From NCBI GenBank assembly GCA_916613615.1, contig OU744726.1, positions 57,490,987 to 57,554,986 on the forward strand: DNA of 64,000 nt, given 5' to 3'. Of the stretch, positions 12,411-26,211 are shown in pieces (within the stretch, counting starts at the first letter, position 1; every line of letters begins with the position of its first letter). The notes beneath the pieces were generated by a model that was not told the origin of the DNA, did no database searches, and saw only the letters and a program-made list of their open reading frames with translations. The DNA comes from Steromphala cineraria (taxonomy: Eukaryota > Mollusca > Gastropoda > Trochida > Trochidae). The translations under genes and the position numbers were made by a program.

Positions 12411-14078
12411 AAAAGCAGAGGAGTCACGAACTGAGGGTTTTGCCTTCCCGTTCTGCCTTCTACAAAACCTCAGTAAAAATGGGCATTTTCTAAAAAATAT
12501 ATATAATTTAAAAAATGATCTTGAAATTTGATCTTAAATGTGAACATGTCAAAAGAATTCCCCAGGGTGGTTAAAATCATTATTTCTAAAATTCAAAACC
12601 TATTTCTGATTTGAAGGTAAAGGTAAACAGTCAATGATAACTTTTCATAGGGAGTAACAATTTCTAATGATAAAAGGATGTGACCTTGATGTGACCACGA
12701 CCTTTGATGGATAGTAAAATAATCTTTTCAATTTTTGTACTTCTTCAAAGATGATACATAACAAACTAGAGCTTCATAGCACAACAACTTTTCAAGTTAT
12801 CGTGTTTACAAGGAATTTGTATTGACTTTATCGCTCGTGACCTTGACCTTTGACCTTGACTGTAAACATGTTAATGTAATCCCAAGAGAGGTGTAAACAG
12901 AAAAGCATGTAAAAAAGTTCTGAAAAGCTTTATAGGATAAAGCTTAAATCAAATTTTGTATACATTGCAAAAACTCATATCTTGTGACCTTGACCTTTGA
13001 CATTTAAGGTCACAGACTTATTGAACACTTCTCATTGGTTATAACATTTAAGTAATGATTAAAAGTGTTAATAGTTATAATAAAGCATTTTTGCTTAACC
13101 ATGTCCAAGTCTCGACCTTGCTGTGAACTTGACCTTAAATGGATTGTAGCAGAAATCCTTTCAAATGTTTTTACCTTTCAAAGATGATTTATACAAATTA
13201 AGAGCCTCATAGCATAAAAACTTCTCAAGTTATCATGTTAACAAGGATTGTGTTAGTGATTTTATAACTCGTGACCTTTACCTTTGACCTTGAATGTGAA
13301 CATGTCAAAATGGTTTCCACGAGGCATAATCAGATATATAATCACATGAGGTCTGAAAACATTAATAGAAAAAAAGATATAGCTATTTATATGATTGCTG
13401 CGGCGGCGGTGGAGAATGCACAAAAACTGATATCAGTCCGGACTTAGTTGGGACTGCTAATAACATAAACTTATATAAGTACATAGCCTTGCATGGATGC
13501 CATGAAATAGAAGCAACAAGTTTAAATCTTTGCTCCACATTGACCGATAACAGATAAAACAATGAATGTCTATAGATAAAAACTTCATAATTGCTGTTCA
13601 AATTTTGACTGCTTATGTGCAGGATAAATTATTCAATAATTCTTTTGTCATGAATTCGAATAGCTGTATTTCAGATGTAAAGGAATGTTCTTTATTATTT
13701 TGAATAGTTCCAATAAAAAAATTTCCATCTGAATTAAGCAAAAATGGCAAGTTCTAGGAAAAGACATTCATTGTGATATCTGTTTTGAACTTTCAACAAA
13801 CAAAACCTGAACATAGAAAGTGTCAACAAGTGAGGACAGACAGCAGAAATCAGTTTGATCATATTTATTACAAGCTCACACACTATAGTGCTATATTCAT
13901 AACCCCACAAAGTATATATATACATGTCCCTTATATCATATTGTCCCCAAAAGTGTCTATCTTATCAACACTTTTGTACCCGTTCATTCTCTTTCATAGA
14001 CACTTAGTCCATACACAGTCTTTTTATTCACACTCAACCATCCTCTCTCACAAACAGTCATATTGGCCTTCTGATAGT

Positions 14079-15894
14079 TCATGCAATGGTTCTCTTGAAC
14101 AAGTCCTTGAAAAAGTTCAGGACGCGTGAACAGAGGCTAAAGAAGAGAGAGGGCTTTGGAGTGTCTGCAACCTCAGTATCTTCAAGGTCAATTTCGGTAA
14201 AGTCCTTGTCATCAACAATGGGAATACCACACACATTGACCGACACTGAGGTGCTTTTGGGTGTTTCTGGGAACAGGGACTGGGACTCTCCTGAGACAAT
14301 ACGCTAGTGGGGAGAAAGGGTAAATGTGTTACCAAAATGAAACAATCAAATAAAGATGGCACAGGCAGTATATTACAGGTTTAAGAAAACAAAAGTTTTG
14401 AAAAATGTGTGTATTTAAGATGACATGATTTATCTGACCATCTCTAATGACATTAGTAGAGAGTTTTTAACTTCAACTCTGAATTTTAGGAGGTGTACTG
14501 GTTGATAATGCTGAAATGTCAGATTTACTTTTTAACAATTTATTAAACGATACCCGGCAAGAATTGGATCTTGATGGTGTGTTAGTAGGCTAACCATGGA
14601 TATTAATTGTAAAACTATTTTGTTTATTCCTGCTAACATACTTTACGGAGAGCAATGGTTGACAGGATGGGGTGGGAAAGAGCAGAAGATCTTTCAAATG
14701 CAGTAAAAGCTGTAAGTGGTTAAAAGGAGGATTAGGAAAGAGTGAGTGAGTTATTGTTTAGCACCACATTACAGTTATTAGTGGTACTGTGACAAAGTAT
14801 GATAAAGACTTAGTTGTAGATGTTTGATTGATATTGACATATTCACTGAATAGCGAATCGATGACATTACTGTGCAAAATTAAATTTGTTTTCATTGCTT
14901 TAGGTTAATTACATTTTGTCACAAATTGTGATATTAAAATTGACAAAGATAGTCATTATCCCTCTTTAGTATGAAACAAAGGGATTAAATTGTGTTTTTG
15001 ACATAACTGTCCCCCGGCCACACTGAAAGATAAACCAAAATGGCCGAACTGTTTCTTTAGATTCAGCACCATTGGTTTTATACTCATTTCATCAAAACCG
15101 AATGTGAAAGGGCTTATTTCTTTCTTATTAACGGTACCTTGTATGTCTATGATAGAGCTCATGTTGCTAGTTCAAGGGATAAACAATTCCAAACAAGACA
15201 ACTTTCGATAATATCACGAGAGCAAAGGAGTCTGCAATCAAAACAACAGTGATTGTTGACAGAATGACAATCGTTGTCATGGATGTACACGCTCTCGTGA
15301 GAATCTCGAGAGAAAGGTCACGTGACACTTTGAGGCCCAAGTTGGGTGGCGCAAAATTCAAACTTGTCTCTGAATCTCATTAGCGTATGTAGAACTCACA
15401 AAAACGGCCTCACAAGGTCAGCACAAGCTTTAAAAGGTGTCATGAAACAGCGATTGAAACGGTCTTACTACTTCTGTTCTAATAAGCTGTTGAAAACATT
15501 TAGCTTGTGACAAATTTCACCTTATTGTCGCCTCCTCCCATTCTTCTGGCACCAGCGTTGGCAACGAGAGTGATCTGCCCCTGATTCTCAGCCACACCAC
15601 TAGGTGACAATACAGATTGGTACATGTTTTTCTTTTTCAGGATTTCTAATGTGGAAACGTCTTTGCAATATGATTAAATTTGAAAACAACATTTGATTTG
15701 CGTGTCCAATGCTTTCATATTTGGTAAATATAGTTGATTTTAACGTTAGACTAAAGAAGAAAAGGGTAATTCATTCTGTTGAAATTGTCACAGTCACCAA
15801 CCACAGTGTTGGAGAAGCGTATGGTTGTTTGAGCCCCGGTGAGAATATTGGGAGAGCTCATGAATGGTTTTTGTACAGAGTTATACTTGATATG
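14079..15894 (-). CDS. Unrecognised minus-strand spliced gene, array copy B
   Basis: Same architecture as copy A. Exon c is 14079-14303 (225 nt, open), exon b is 15521-15599 (79 nt, intact, ending GGGDNK before the donor), and candidate exon a ends on its 5' side at about 15894. Substitutions relative to A change a few residues (for example Ser to Phe and Cys to Arg near the C-terminus) without breaking the frame. B keeps all three segments open, so with A it is the best candidate for a functional copy. Confidence 0.42.
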
Positions 15895-16302
15895 CTGATT
15901 TGGCAAATTGCTACAATACTTAACTATGTTTAAGTATAAATTGGACAAAAAATTCAACATGTGTTCTGAAACCTGAAACCTCCACATTGAATTTGTATAT
16001 ATTGCAACTGATATAGACAAAATATTTTAACCCTCCTAACTGTTTACAATAATGTGTAAAATGTTGTTTATCAATGTGATTTTTTTCCTTTTTTTTGTCT
16101 TTAATTCCTAGATCTTAATCAAACATACACTGTCACAGTTCAAAAAGGATATAATTCCTTCAATGATTTATTAAGCAAATGTAAAATTGATTTGGGTGCA
16201 TTAGGCCAAATATAAATTAATTTGACAGATATATTTAATGTGGATCATTCCCAGTTTTTTTTCATGAAAAAAACTACTTCTTTTAAGTTTTTATTATCAA
16301 AA
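14490..16302 (+). pseudogene. Plus-strand two-exon candidate, unit B, interrupted
   Basis: Exon 14490-14576 is open but its donor is weakened to gtgtgt. The terminal exon begins at 16112 and has a TAA at 16213-16215 (reading LGALGQI-stop). Beyond it a run of extra A's shifts the frame. Confidence 0.25.
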
Positions 16303-16814
16303 TAACCTGTTAGGATCAGGTGTTTTCAGGTAAACCTAATTTAGTTCAGAAGAAAATGTTTTTGTCAGAATGAAATTGAAAACTTCTACCATCATCTGCT
16401 TCTTTCACGTCCAAAGTGTAATAGACAACCACATTGATTCTCCTTTAATATGATTTGCAACAATATTGTTTTTGAAATAATAATGACATGATTGGAATAC
16501 ATTCTTTTATCAATATTGTTTGCAATTAACATATAATCCTGCCTCGTGTACAACCCACACTTGGACTGTATATTGCTGCATGTGTTAACCCTCTTTGTGT
16601 CGTGGCCAAATTTGATGATAATCCATGTGAACAGAATTCAGGAGCAATGATGTTTTTACTGTAAAAATGTTAACCAGATTTTATGCTCTAAACATTTTCT
16701 GTATTCAACATTGTTTATTATGGGATCTTAGAGATGAAGTTGACACTTGACACTCAATTTTAGCTCATCTGGCCTGACAGGCCCGATGGGCTTATGGCAA
16801 TTGGCATGGTGTCC

Positions 16815-16905
16815 GGCGTCCATCCGTCCATCCATCCATCCATCCTTCCATCCATCCATCCATCCTTCCATCCATCCATCCATCCATCCATCCGTCCGTC
16901 TTTCC
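16815..16905. repeat. TCCA/TCCG microsatellite in unit C
   Basis: About 20 tetranucleotide copies of CATC/CCAT with some CCGT and CCTT variants. It expands a short ccgtccgtccat tract present at the same place in the other units. Confidence 0.85.
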
Positions 16906-19345
16906 GTCTGTAAACTTTATGCATTTCGACTTCTTCTCCATAACCAAAGGGGTTAGAAAGCTAAAACTTTGTGTACAGACAGTGAGTCTTTGACTTAACT
17001 TTGGTGACCCTGTGACCCCTAATAAGCGCCACAGGGGCCACGTCCTTAAAACCTATTTTCCACTTCTTCTTCAGAACCAAAGGGCTTAGAAAACTGAAAT
17101 CCTGTGTATAGACTCCTTGACTAGTGAGGATTATAAATTGTAGCTTTTTGGCCCTGTTGCCTCTAATAAGGGCCACAGGGGCCACGCCCTTAAAACCTAT
17201 TTTCATCATCTTCTCAAGAAACATAAGACATAGAAAGTTGATCCCTTGTTTACATACTCCTTGTCTAGTGAAGATTAAACTTTATAGCTTTGGTGACCCT
17301 GTGGCCCCTGATAAGGGTCTCAGGGGCCACATCCTTAAAACTACTTAGTTCTTTTTCTAAAGAAGAATCAGGCCCAGAAAGCTGAAACTTTGTGTGCAGA
17401 CTCCTAAAAAGAAAAGGAGGATTCTAACTTGTACATTGATTGACCCTGTGGCCCCTACTAAGGGGGAACCACATTTGCAACACCCTAAACCAAAATTGAT
17501 ATGAAGCCTAATGAGCTACAGAGCCAATGGCTCTATTTTTGTATCAAAGATTGGTTCATAATTGTTTTTTACAAGAGTAAAGATCTATATGTATCTATAA
17601 TGTTAAGTGGGGGTTGTGTCCAGCCAATAGCTTTAATGTTGATCTTTCAAGTGGTTTCTATCTGGTTCCTTTAACAACTATCAAAACTAGATGAGTCTTT
17701 GGGCACACCGTAAAAGCAGAGGAGTCACGAACTGAGGGTTCCGCCTTCTAGTAAAATGGGCATTTTCTAAGAAATATATAATTTAAAAAATGATCTTGAA
17801 CTTTGATCTTAAATGTGAACATGTCAAAAGAATTCCTCATGGTGGTTAAAATCATTATTTCTAAAGCTCAAAACCTATTTCTGAGTTGAAGGTAAAGGTA
17901 ACAGTCAATGATAACTTTTCATAGGGAGTAACAATATCTAATGACAAAAGGATGTGACCTTGATGTGACCATGACCTTTGATGGATAGTAAAAGAATCTT
18001 TTCAATTTTTATACTTCTTCAAAGATGATACGTACCAAACTAGAGCTTCATAGCACAACTTTTTAAGTTATCGTGTTTACAAGGAATTTATATTAACTTT
18101 ATCACTCGTGACCTTGACCTTTGACCTTGACCGTGAACATGTTAATGTAATCCCAAGAGAGGTGTAAACAGAAAAGCATGTAAAAAAGTTCTGAAAAGCT
18201 TTATAGGATAAAGCTTAACTCAAATTTGGTATACATTGCAATAACTCATATCTCGTGACCTTGACCTTTGACATTAAAGGTCACACAGTTAATGAACACT
18301 TTTCATTGGTTATAACATTCAAGTAATGATTAAAAGTGTTAATAGTTAAAATAAAGCATTTTTGCTAAACCATGTCTAAGTCACCATCTTCCTGTGACCT
18401 TGACCTTTGATGGATTGTAGCAGAAACCTATTCATTTTTTTTCTTTTCCAAAGATGATTTATACAAAGTAAGAGTCTCATAGCACAAAATTGTTAAGTTA
18501 TCATGTTTACACGGAATATTTTTTAGTGATTAAATTTTAACACTCGTGACCTTGACCTTTGACCTTGAATCTGAACATGTCAAAATGGTCAAGTATAATC
18601 AGATATTTGTTTATGTGAGGTCTGAAAAGTTTAATCGAAAAAAGATATAGCTATTAAAAGGATTGCTGCGGTGGCGGCGGTGGAGACTGCAAAAAAAATG
18701 ATAGCAGTCTGGACTAAGTCGGGACTGCTAATAACATAAACGTATATAAGTACATAACCTTGCATTGAATGGAAGCAAGAAGTTGAAATCTCTTATCTTT
18801 TCTCCACATAGACTGATTTTAGATAAAACAATGAATGTCTCTAGAAAAAACCTTCATAATTGTTGTTCAAGTTTTGACTGCTTATGTGCAGGATAAATTA
18901 TTCAATCATTTTTTTATTATGAATTCGAAAAGCTGTTTGTTTCAGATTTAAAGGAATGATCTTTATTATTTTAAATTGTGCCAACAATAAGTTTTCCATC
19001 TCAATTAAGCAAAGATGGCAAGTTCAAGGTAAAGACATTCATTGTGATATCTGTTTTGAACTTTCAACAATCAAAACATGAACATAAAAATGGTCAACAA
19101 GTGATGACAGACAGCAGAAATCAGTTTGATCATATTTATTACAAGCTCACACACTATAGTGTTAAATTCATAACCCCACAAACTATATACATGTCCCTTA
19201 TATCATATTGTCCCCAAAAGTGTCTATCTTATCAACACTTTTGTACCCGTTCATTCTCTTTCATAGACACTTAGTCCATACACAGTCTTTTTATTCACAC
19301 TCAACCATCCTCTCTCACAAACAGTCATATTGGCCTTCTGATAGT

Positions 19346-21164
19346 TCATGCAATGGTTCTCTTGAACAAGTCCTTGAAAAAGTTCAGGACGCGTGAACAG
19401 AGGCTAAAGAAGAGAGAGGGCTTTGGAGTGTCTGCAACCTCAGTATCTTCAAGGTCAATTTCGGTAAAGTCCTTGTCATCAACAATGGGAATACCACACA
19501 CATTGACCGACACTGAGGTGCTTTTGGGTGTTTCTGGGAACAGGGACTGGGACTCTCCTGAGACAATACGCTAGTGGGGAGAAAGGGGAAATATGTTACC
19601 AAAATGAAACAATCAAATAAAGATGGCACAGGCAGTATATTACAGGTTTAAGAAAACAAAAGTTTTGAAAAATGTGTGTATTTAAGATGACATGATTTAT
19701 CTGACCATCTCTAATGACATTAGTAGAGAGTTTTTAACTTCAACTCTGAATTTTAGGAGGTGTACTGGTTGATAATGCTGAAATGTCAGATTTACTTTTT
19801 AACAATTTATTAAACGATACACGGCAAGAATTGGATCTTGATGGTGTGTTAGTAGGCTAACCATGGATATTAATTGTAAAACTATTTTGTTTATTCCTGC
19901 TAACATACTTTACGGAGAGCAATGGTTGACAGGGTGGGGTGGGAAAGAGCAGAAGATCTTTCAAATGCAGTAAAAGCTGTAAGTGGTTAAAAGGAGGATT
20001 AGGAAAGAGTGAGTGAGTTATTGTTTAGCACCACATTACAGTTATTAGCGGTAAAGTGATAAAGTATGTTAAAGACTTAGTTGTAGATAATGTTTGATTG
20101 ATATTGACATATTAACTGAATAACGAATCAATGACATTACTGTGCAAAATTTATAAAAATTTCATTGCTTTAGGTTTTTACATTAAATATGTCACAAATT
20201 GTGATATTAAAATTGACAAAGATAGTCATTATCCCTTTTTAGTATGAAACAAAGGGATTAAATTGTGTTTTTGACATAACTGTCCCCCGGCCACACTGAA
20301 AGATAAACCAAAATGGCCGAACTGTTTCTTTAGATTCAGCACCATTGGTTTTATACTCATTTCATCAAAACCGAATGTGAAAGGGCTTATTTCTTTCTTA
20401 CTAACGGTACCTTGCATGTCTATGATCGAGCTCATGTTGCTAGATCAAGGGATAAACAATTCCAAACAAGACAACTTTCGATAATATCACGAGAGCAAAG
20501 GAGTCTGCAATCAAAACAACAGTGATTGTTGACAGAATGACAATCGTTGTCATGGATGTACACGCTCTCGTGAGAATCTCGAGAGAAAGGTCACGTGACA
20601 CTTTGAGGCCCAAGTTGGGTGGCGCAAAATTCAAACTTGTCTCTGAATCTCATTAGCGTATGTAGAACTCACAAAAACGGCCTCACAAGGTCAGCACAAG
20701 CTTTAAAAGGTGTCATGAAACAGCGATTGAAACGGTCTTACTACTTCTGTTCTAATAAGCTGTTGAAAACATTAAACTTGTGACAAATTTCACCTTATTG
20801 TCGCCTCTACCCATTCTGCTGGCACAGCGTTGGCAACGAGAGTGATCTGCCCCTGATTCTCAGCCACACCACTAGGTGACAATATAGATTGGTACATGTT
20901 TCTTTTTCAGGATTTCTAACGTGCAGTCTTCTTTGCAATATGATTAAATTTGAAAACAACATTTGATTTGCGTGTCCAATGCTTTCATATTTGGTAAATA
21001 TAGTTGATTTTAACGTTAGACTAAAGAAGAAAAGGGTAATTCATTCTGTTGAAATTGTCACAGTCACCAACCACAGTGTTGGAGAAGCGTATGGTTGTTT
21101 GAGCCCCGGTGAGAATATTGGGAGAGCTCATGAATGGTTTTTGTACAGAGTTATACTTGATATG
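19346..21164 (-). pseudogene. Minus-strand spliced gene, array copy C, exon b frameshifted
   Basis: Exon c (19346-19570) is open and 225 nt long. Exon b (20794-20871) is 78 nt instead of 79 because one C is missing (ggcacagcg for ggcaccagcg), which breaks the frame that is intact in A, B and E. Candidate exon a is present and B-like. If the gene model is right, this copy encodes a truncated or altered product. Confidence 0.38.
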
Positions 21165-21571
21165 CTGATTTGGCAAATTGCTACAATACTTAACTATGTT
21201 TAAGTATAAATTGGACAAAAAATTCAACATGTGTTCTGAAACCTGAAACCTCCACATTGAATTTGTATATATTGCAACTGATATAGACAAAATATTTTAA
21301 CCCTCCTAACTGTTTACAATAATGTGTAAAATGTTGTTTATCAATGTGATTTTTTTCCTTTTTTTTGTCTTTAATTCCTAGATCTTAATCAAACATACAC
21401 TGTCACAGTTCAAAAAGGATATAATTCCTTCAATGATTTATTAAGCAAATGTAAAATTGATTTGGGTGCATTAGGCCAAATATAAATTAATTTGACAGAT
21501 ATATTTAATGTGGATCATGCCCATTTTTTTTCATGTATAGCTACTTCTTTTAAGTTTTTATTATCAAAATA
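19757..21571 (+). pseudogene. Plus-strand two-exon candidate, unit C, interrupted
   Basis: Exon 19757-19843 is open with a gtgtgt donor. The terminal exon begins at 21382 and has the same TAA as unit B (21483-21485). Downstream of that stop it reads like unit D again. The shared stop lies in the B-like patch. Confidence 0.25.
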
Positions 21572-23910
21572 ACCTGTTAGGATCAGGTGTTTTCAGGTAA
21601 ACCTAAAATTTAGTTCAGAAATTTTGTTTTTTGTCAGTATGAAATTGAAAACTTCTACCATCATCTGCTTCTTTCACGTCCAAAGTGTGGTAGACAACCA
21701 CATTGATTCTCCTTTAATAGTATTTGCAACAATCTTGTTTTTGAAATAATAATGACATGATAGGAATACATTCTTTTATCAATATTGTTTGCAATTAACA
21801 TATAATCCTGCCATGTGTATAACCCATTCTTGGACTGTATATTGCTGCATGTGTTAACCCTCTTTGTGTCGTGGCCAAATTTGATGATAATCCATGTGAA
21901 CAGAATTCAGGAACAATGATGTATTTACTGTAAAACATGTTAACCAGATTTTATGCTCTAAACATTTTCTGTATTCAACATTGCTTATTATGGGATCTTA
22001 GGGATGAAGTTGACACTTGACACTCACTATAGCTCATCTGGCCTGAAATGCCCGATGGGCTTATGGCATGGCATGGTGTCCAGTGTCCGTCCGTTCGTCC
22101 TTCCGTCTGTAAACTTTGTGCATTTTCGACTTCTTCTCCTAAATTAAAAGGCGTAGAAAGCTGAAACTTTGTGTACAGACTCCTTACAAATTGTAACTTT
22201 GGTGACCCTGTGACCCCTAATAAGGGCCACAGGAGCCATGACCTTAAAACATATTTTCATCTTCTTCTCCAGACGCAAAGGGCCTAGAATTGCTAGAAAG
22301 CTAAAACTTTGTGTACAGACTCCTTGATTAGTGAAGATGATAAAGTGTTGTTTTGACGGCCCTGTGGCCCCTAATAAGGGCCAGAGGGGCCACGACCTTA
22401 AAACCTATTTTCATCTTCTTCTCAAGAAACATAAGGCATAGAAAGCTGGTCCCTTGTTTACATACTCCTTGCCTAGTGAAGATTAAACTTTATAGCTTTG
22501 GTGACCCAATTTCTAATGATAAAAGGATGTGACCTTGATGTGACCATGACCTTTGATGGATAGTAAAATAATCTTTTCAATTTTTGTACTTCTTCAAAGA
22601 TGATACATACCAAACTAGAGCTTCATGGCACAACAACTTTTCAAGTTATCGTGTTTATAAGGAATTTTTATTGACTTTATCACTCGTGACTTTGACCTTT
22701 GACCTTGACTGTGAACATGTTAACAGAAAAGACAGAAACAGAAAAGCATGTAAAAAAGTTCTGAAAAGCTTCATAGGATAATGCTTAACTCAAATTTTGT
22801 ATACATTGTAAAAACTCATATCTTGTGACCTTGACCTTTGACATTTTAGGTCACACAGTTAATGAACACTTTTCATTGGTTATAACATTCAAGTAATGAT
22901 TAAAACTGTTAAAAGTTAAAATAAAGCATTTTTGCTAAACCATGTCCAAGTCTCGACCTTGCTGTGACCTTGACCTCAAATGGATTGTAGCAGAAACCCT
23001 TTCAAATATTTTTACCTTTTCAAAGATGATTTATACAAATTAGGAGCCTCATAGCACATAAAAACTTCTCAAGTTATCATGATAACAAGGATTGTTTTAG
23101 TGATTTTATAACTCGTGACCTTGACCTTTGACCTTGACTGTGAACATGTCAAAATGGTTCCCCCAAAGTATAATCAGATATATATTCACATGAGGTCTGA
23201 AAACGTTAATAGAAAAAAGATACAGCTATTTATATGATTGCTGCGGCGGCAGTGGAGACTGCACAGAAACTGATAGCAGTCCGGACTAAGTTGAGACTGC
23301 TAATAATATAAACTTATATAAGTACATAGCCTTGCATGGATGTCATTGAATAGAAGCAACAAGTTTAAATCTTTGCTCCACATTGACCGATAACAGATAA
23401 AACAATGAATGTCTATAGATAAAAACTTCATAATTGTTGTTCAAATTTTGACTGCTTATGTGCAAGATAAATTATTCAATAATTCTTTTGTCATGAATTC
23501 GAATAGCTGTTTGTTTCAGATGTAAAGGACTGTTCTTTATTATTTTAAAAAGTTCAAATAAAAAGTTTTCCATCTCAATTAAGCAAATATGGCAAGTTCT
23601 AGGTAAATGCATTCATTGTGATATCTGTTTTGAACTTTCAACAAACAAAACATGAACATAGAAAGTGTCAACAAGTGAGGACAGACAGCAGAAATCAGTT
23701 TGATCATATTTATTACAAGCTCACACACTTTGGTGTTATATTCATAACACCACAAACTATATACATGTCCCTTATATCATGTTGTCCCCAAAAGTGTCTA
23801 TCTTATCAACACTTTTGTACCCGTTCATTCTCTTTCATAGACACTTACAGTCTTTTCATTCACACTCAACCATCCTCTCTCACAAACAGTCATATTAGCC
23901 TTCTTATGGT

Positions 23911-25803
23911 TCATGCAATGGTTCTCTTGAACAAGTCCTTGAAAAAGTTCAGGACGCGTGAACAGAGGCTAGAGAAGAGAGAGGGCTTTGGAGTGTCTGC
24001 AACCTCAGTGTCTTCAAGGTCAATTTCGGTAAAGTCCTTGTCATCAACAATGGGAATACCACACACATTGACTGACACTGAGGTGCTTTTGGGTGTTTCT
24101 TGGAACAGGGACTGGGACTCTCCTGAGACAATACGCTAGTGGGGAGAAAGGGGAATTATGTTATTAAAATGAAACAATCAAATAAAGATGACACAGGCAG
24201 TATATTACAGGTTTAAGAAAAATTATTCCTGTCAAGGGCTGCCATGTATCACTATCAATATATACATGTACTGATGTAGACAATACTGTAAACTTTAAAG
24301 TTTTGAAAAATGTGTGTATTTAAGATGACATGATTTATCTGACCATCTCTAATGACATTAATGGAGAGTTTTTAACTTCAGCTCTCAATTTTAGGAGGCG
24401 TACTGGTTGATAATTCTTTAATGTCAGATTTACTTTTTAACAATTTATTCAACGATACATGGCAAGAATTAGATCTTGGTGGTGTGTTAGTAGGCTTACC
24501 ATGGATATTAATTTTAAAACTATTTTGTTTATTCACTGCTAACATACTTTACGGAGAGCAATGGTTGACAGGGTGGGGTTGGAAAGAGCAGAAGATCTTT
24601 CAAATGAAGTAAAAGCTGTAAGGGGTAAAAAGGAGGATTAGGAAAGAGTGAGTGAGTTATTGTTTAGCACCACATTACAGTTATTAGCGGTAAAGTGATA
24701 AAGTATGATAAAGACTTAGTTGTAGATAATGTTTGATTGATATTGACATATTAACTGAATAACGAATCAATGACATTACTGTGCAAAATTTATAAAAATT
24801 TCATTGCTTTAGGTTTTTACATTAAATATGTCACAAATTGTGATATTAAAATTGACAAAGATAGTCATTATCCCTTTTTAGTATGAAACAAAGGGATTAA
24901 ATTGTGTTTTTGACATAACTGTCCCCCGGCCACACTGAAAGATAAACCAAAATGGCCGAACTGTTTCTTTAGATTCAGCACCATTGGTTTTATACTCATT
25001 TCATCAAAACCGAATGTGAAAGGGCTTATTTCTTTCTTACTAACGGTACCTTGCATGTCTATGATCGAGCTCATGTTGCTAGATCAAGGGATAAACAATT
25101 CCAAACAAGACAACTTTCGATAATATCACGAGAGCAAAGGAGTCTGCAATCAAAACAACAGTGATTGTTGACAGAATGACAATCGTTGTCATGGATGTAC
25201 ACGCTCTCGTGAGAATCTCGAGAGAAAGGTCACGTGACACTTTGAGGCCCAAGTTGGGTGGCGCAAAATTCAAAACTGTCTCTGAATCTCATTAGCGTAT
25301 GTAGAACTCACTAAAACGGCCTCAAAAGGTCAGCACAAGCTTTAAAATGTGTCATGAAACAGCGATTGAAACGGTCTTACTACTTCTGTTCTAATAAGCT
25401 GTTGAAAACATTAAACTTGTGACAAATTTCACCTTATTGTCGCCTCTACCCATTCTGCTGGCACAGCGTTGGCAACGAGAGTGATCTGCCCCTGATTCTC
25501 AGCCACACCACTAGGTGACAATATAGATTGGTACATGTTTCTTTTTCAGGATTTCTAACGTGCAGTCTTCTTTGCAATATGATTAAATTTGAAAACAACA
25601 TTTGATTTGCGTGTCCAATGCTTTCATATTTGGTAAATATAGTTGTTTTTAATGTTAGACTAAAGAAGAAAAGTGTAATTCATTGTGTTGAAATTGTCAC
25701 AGTCACCAACCACAGTGTTGGAGAAGCGTATGGTTGATTGAGCCCCGGTGAGAATATTGGGAGAGCTCATGAATGGTTTTTGTACAGAGTTATAATTGAT
25801 ATG
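23911..25803 (-). pseudogene. Minus-strand spliced gene, array copy D, exon b frameshifted
   Basis: Exon c (23911-24135) is open and 225 nt long; compared with copy A it has a Pro-to-Gln change and synonymous Ser and Asp changes. Exon b (25433-25510) carries the same 1-base deletion as copy C. That fits the shared 4639-bp duplication, which copied the defect. Confidence 0.38.
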
Positions 25804-26211
25804 CTGATTTGGCAAATTGCTACAATACTTAACTATGTTTAAGTAAAAATTGGAATAAAAAATCAATATGTGTTCTGAAACCTGTAACTTTTCTCCACAT
25901 TGAATTAGTATATTTCAACTGAAATAAACAAAATATTTTAACCCTCCCAACTGTTTACAATAATGTGTAAAGTGTTTATCAATGTGTTTTTTTTTCCTTT
26001 TTTCTGTCTTTAATTCCTAGATCTTAATCAAACATACACTGTCACAGTTCATAAAGGATATAATTCCTTCCATGATTTATTAAGCAAATGTAAAATTGAT
26101 TTGGGTAAAATAGGCCAAATATATATTAATTTGACAGATACATTTAATGTGGATCATGCCCATTTTTTTTCATGTATAGCTACTTCTTTTAAGTTTTTAT
26201 TATCAAAATAA
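24395..26211 (+). CDS. Plus-strand two-exon candidate, unit D, uninterrupted
   Basis: Exon 24395-24481 reads GVLVDNSLMSDLLFNNLF; its donor is the weak gtgtgt form. In this unit the frame also runs on, unspliced, to a stop at 24612. The terminal exon 26021-26211 follows a polypyrimidine tract and ctttaattcctag, and is open for 62 codons: TYTVTVHKGYNSFHDLLSK, then YINLTDTFNVDHAHFF, ending SFKFLLSK-stop. Phase 1 at the 87-nt exon fits phase 1 here. No start exon is proven; ATGGCAAGTTC before a gtaaat donor near 23589 is a possible first exon but has the wrong phase. Family unrecognised. Confidence 0.3.

Larger units (their letters stand above)
11481..16743. repeat. Array unit B
   Basis: Full-length unit with an unshortened repeat portion. 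Minus-strand exon candidates are intact. The plus-strand terminal exon has an in-frame TAA at 16213-16215. From about 15709 to 16240 it is essentially identical to unit C at an offset of 5270. Confidence 0.87.
16744..22013. repeat. Array unit C
   Basis: Full-length mosaic unit. It opens with a TCCA-type microsatellite (16815-16905). From about 20040 to 20980, and again from about 21510 rightward, it matches unit D at offset 4639. The stretch between is instead B-like at offset 5270. It shares a 1-base deletion in exon b with unit D, and a nonsense codon in the plus-strand exon with unit B. Confidence 0.87.

Noticed and set aside
14956..15162. Minus-strand 68-codon frame present in units B-E
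   Set aside because: Unit A has an in-frame stop and indels in it, and a donor-like gtacc follows only 25 bases after the ATG. Not enough for a gene call.
23618..24139. 173-codon plus-strand open frame (also 28257-28778)
   Set aside because: It begins with GTG, exists only in D and E because of a small deletion, is split by stops in A-C, and runs antisense across the candidate 3' UTR and terminal exon of the minus-strand gene.
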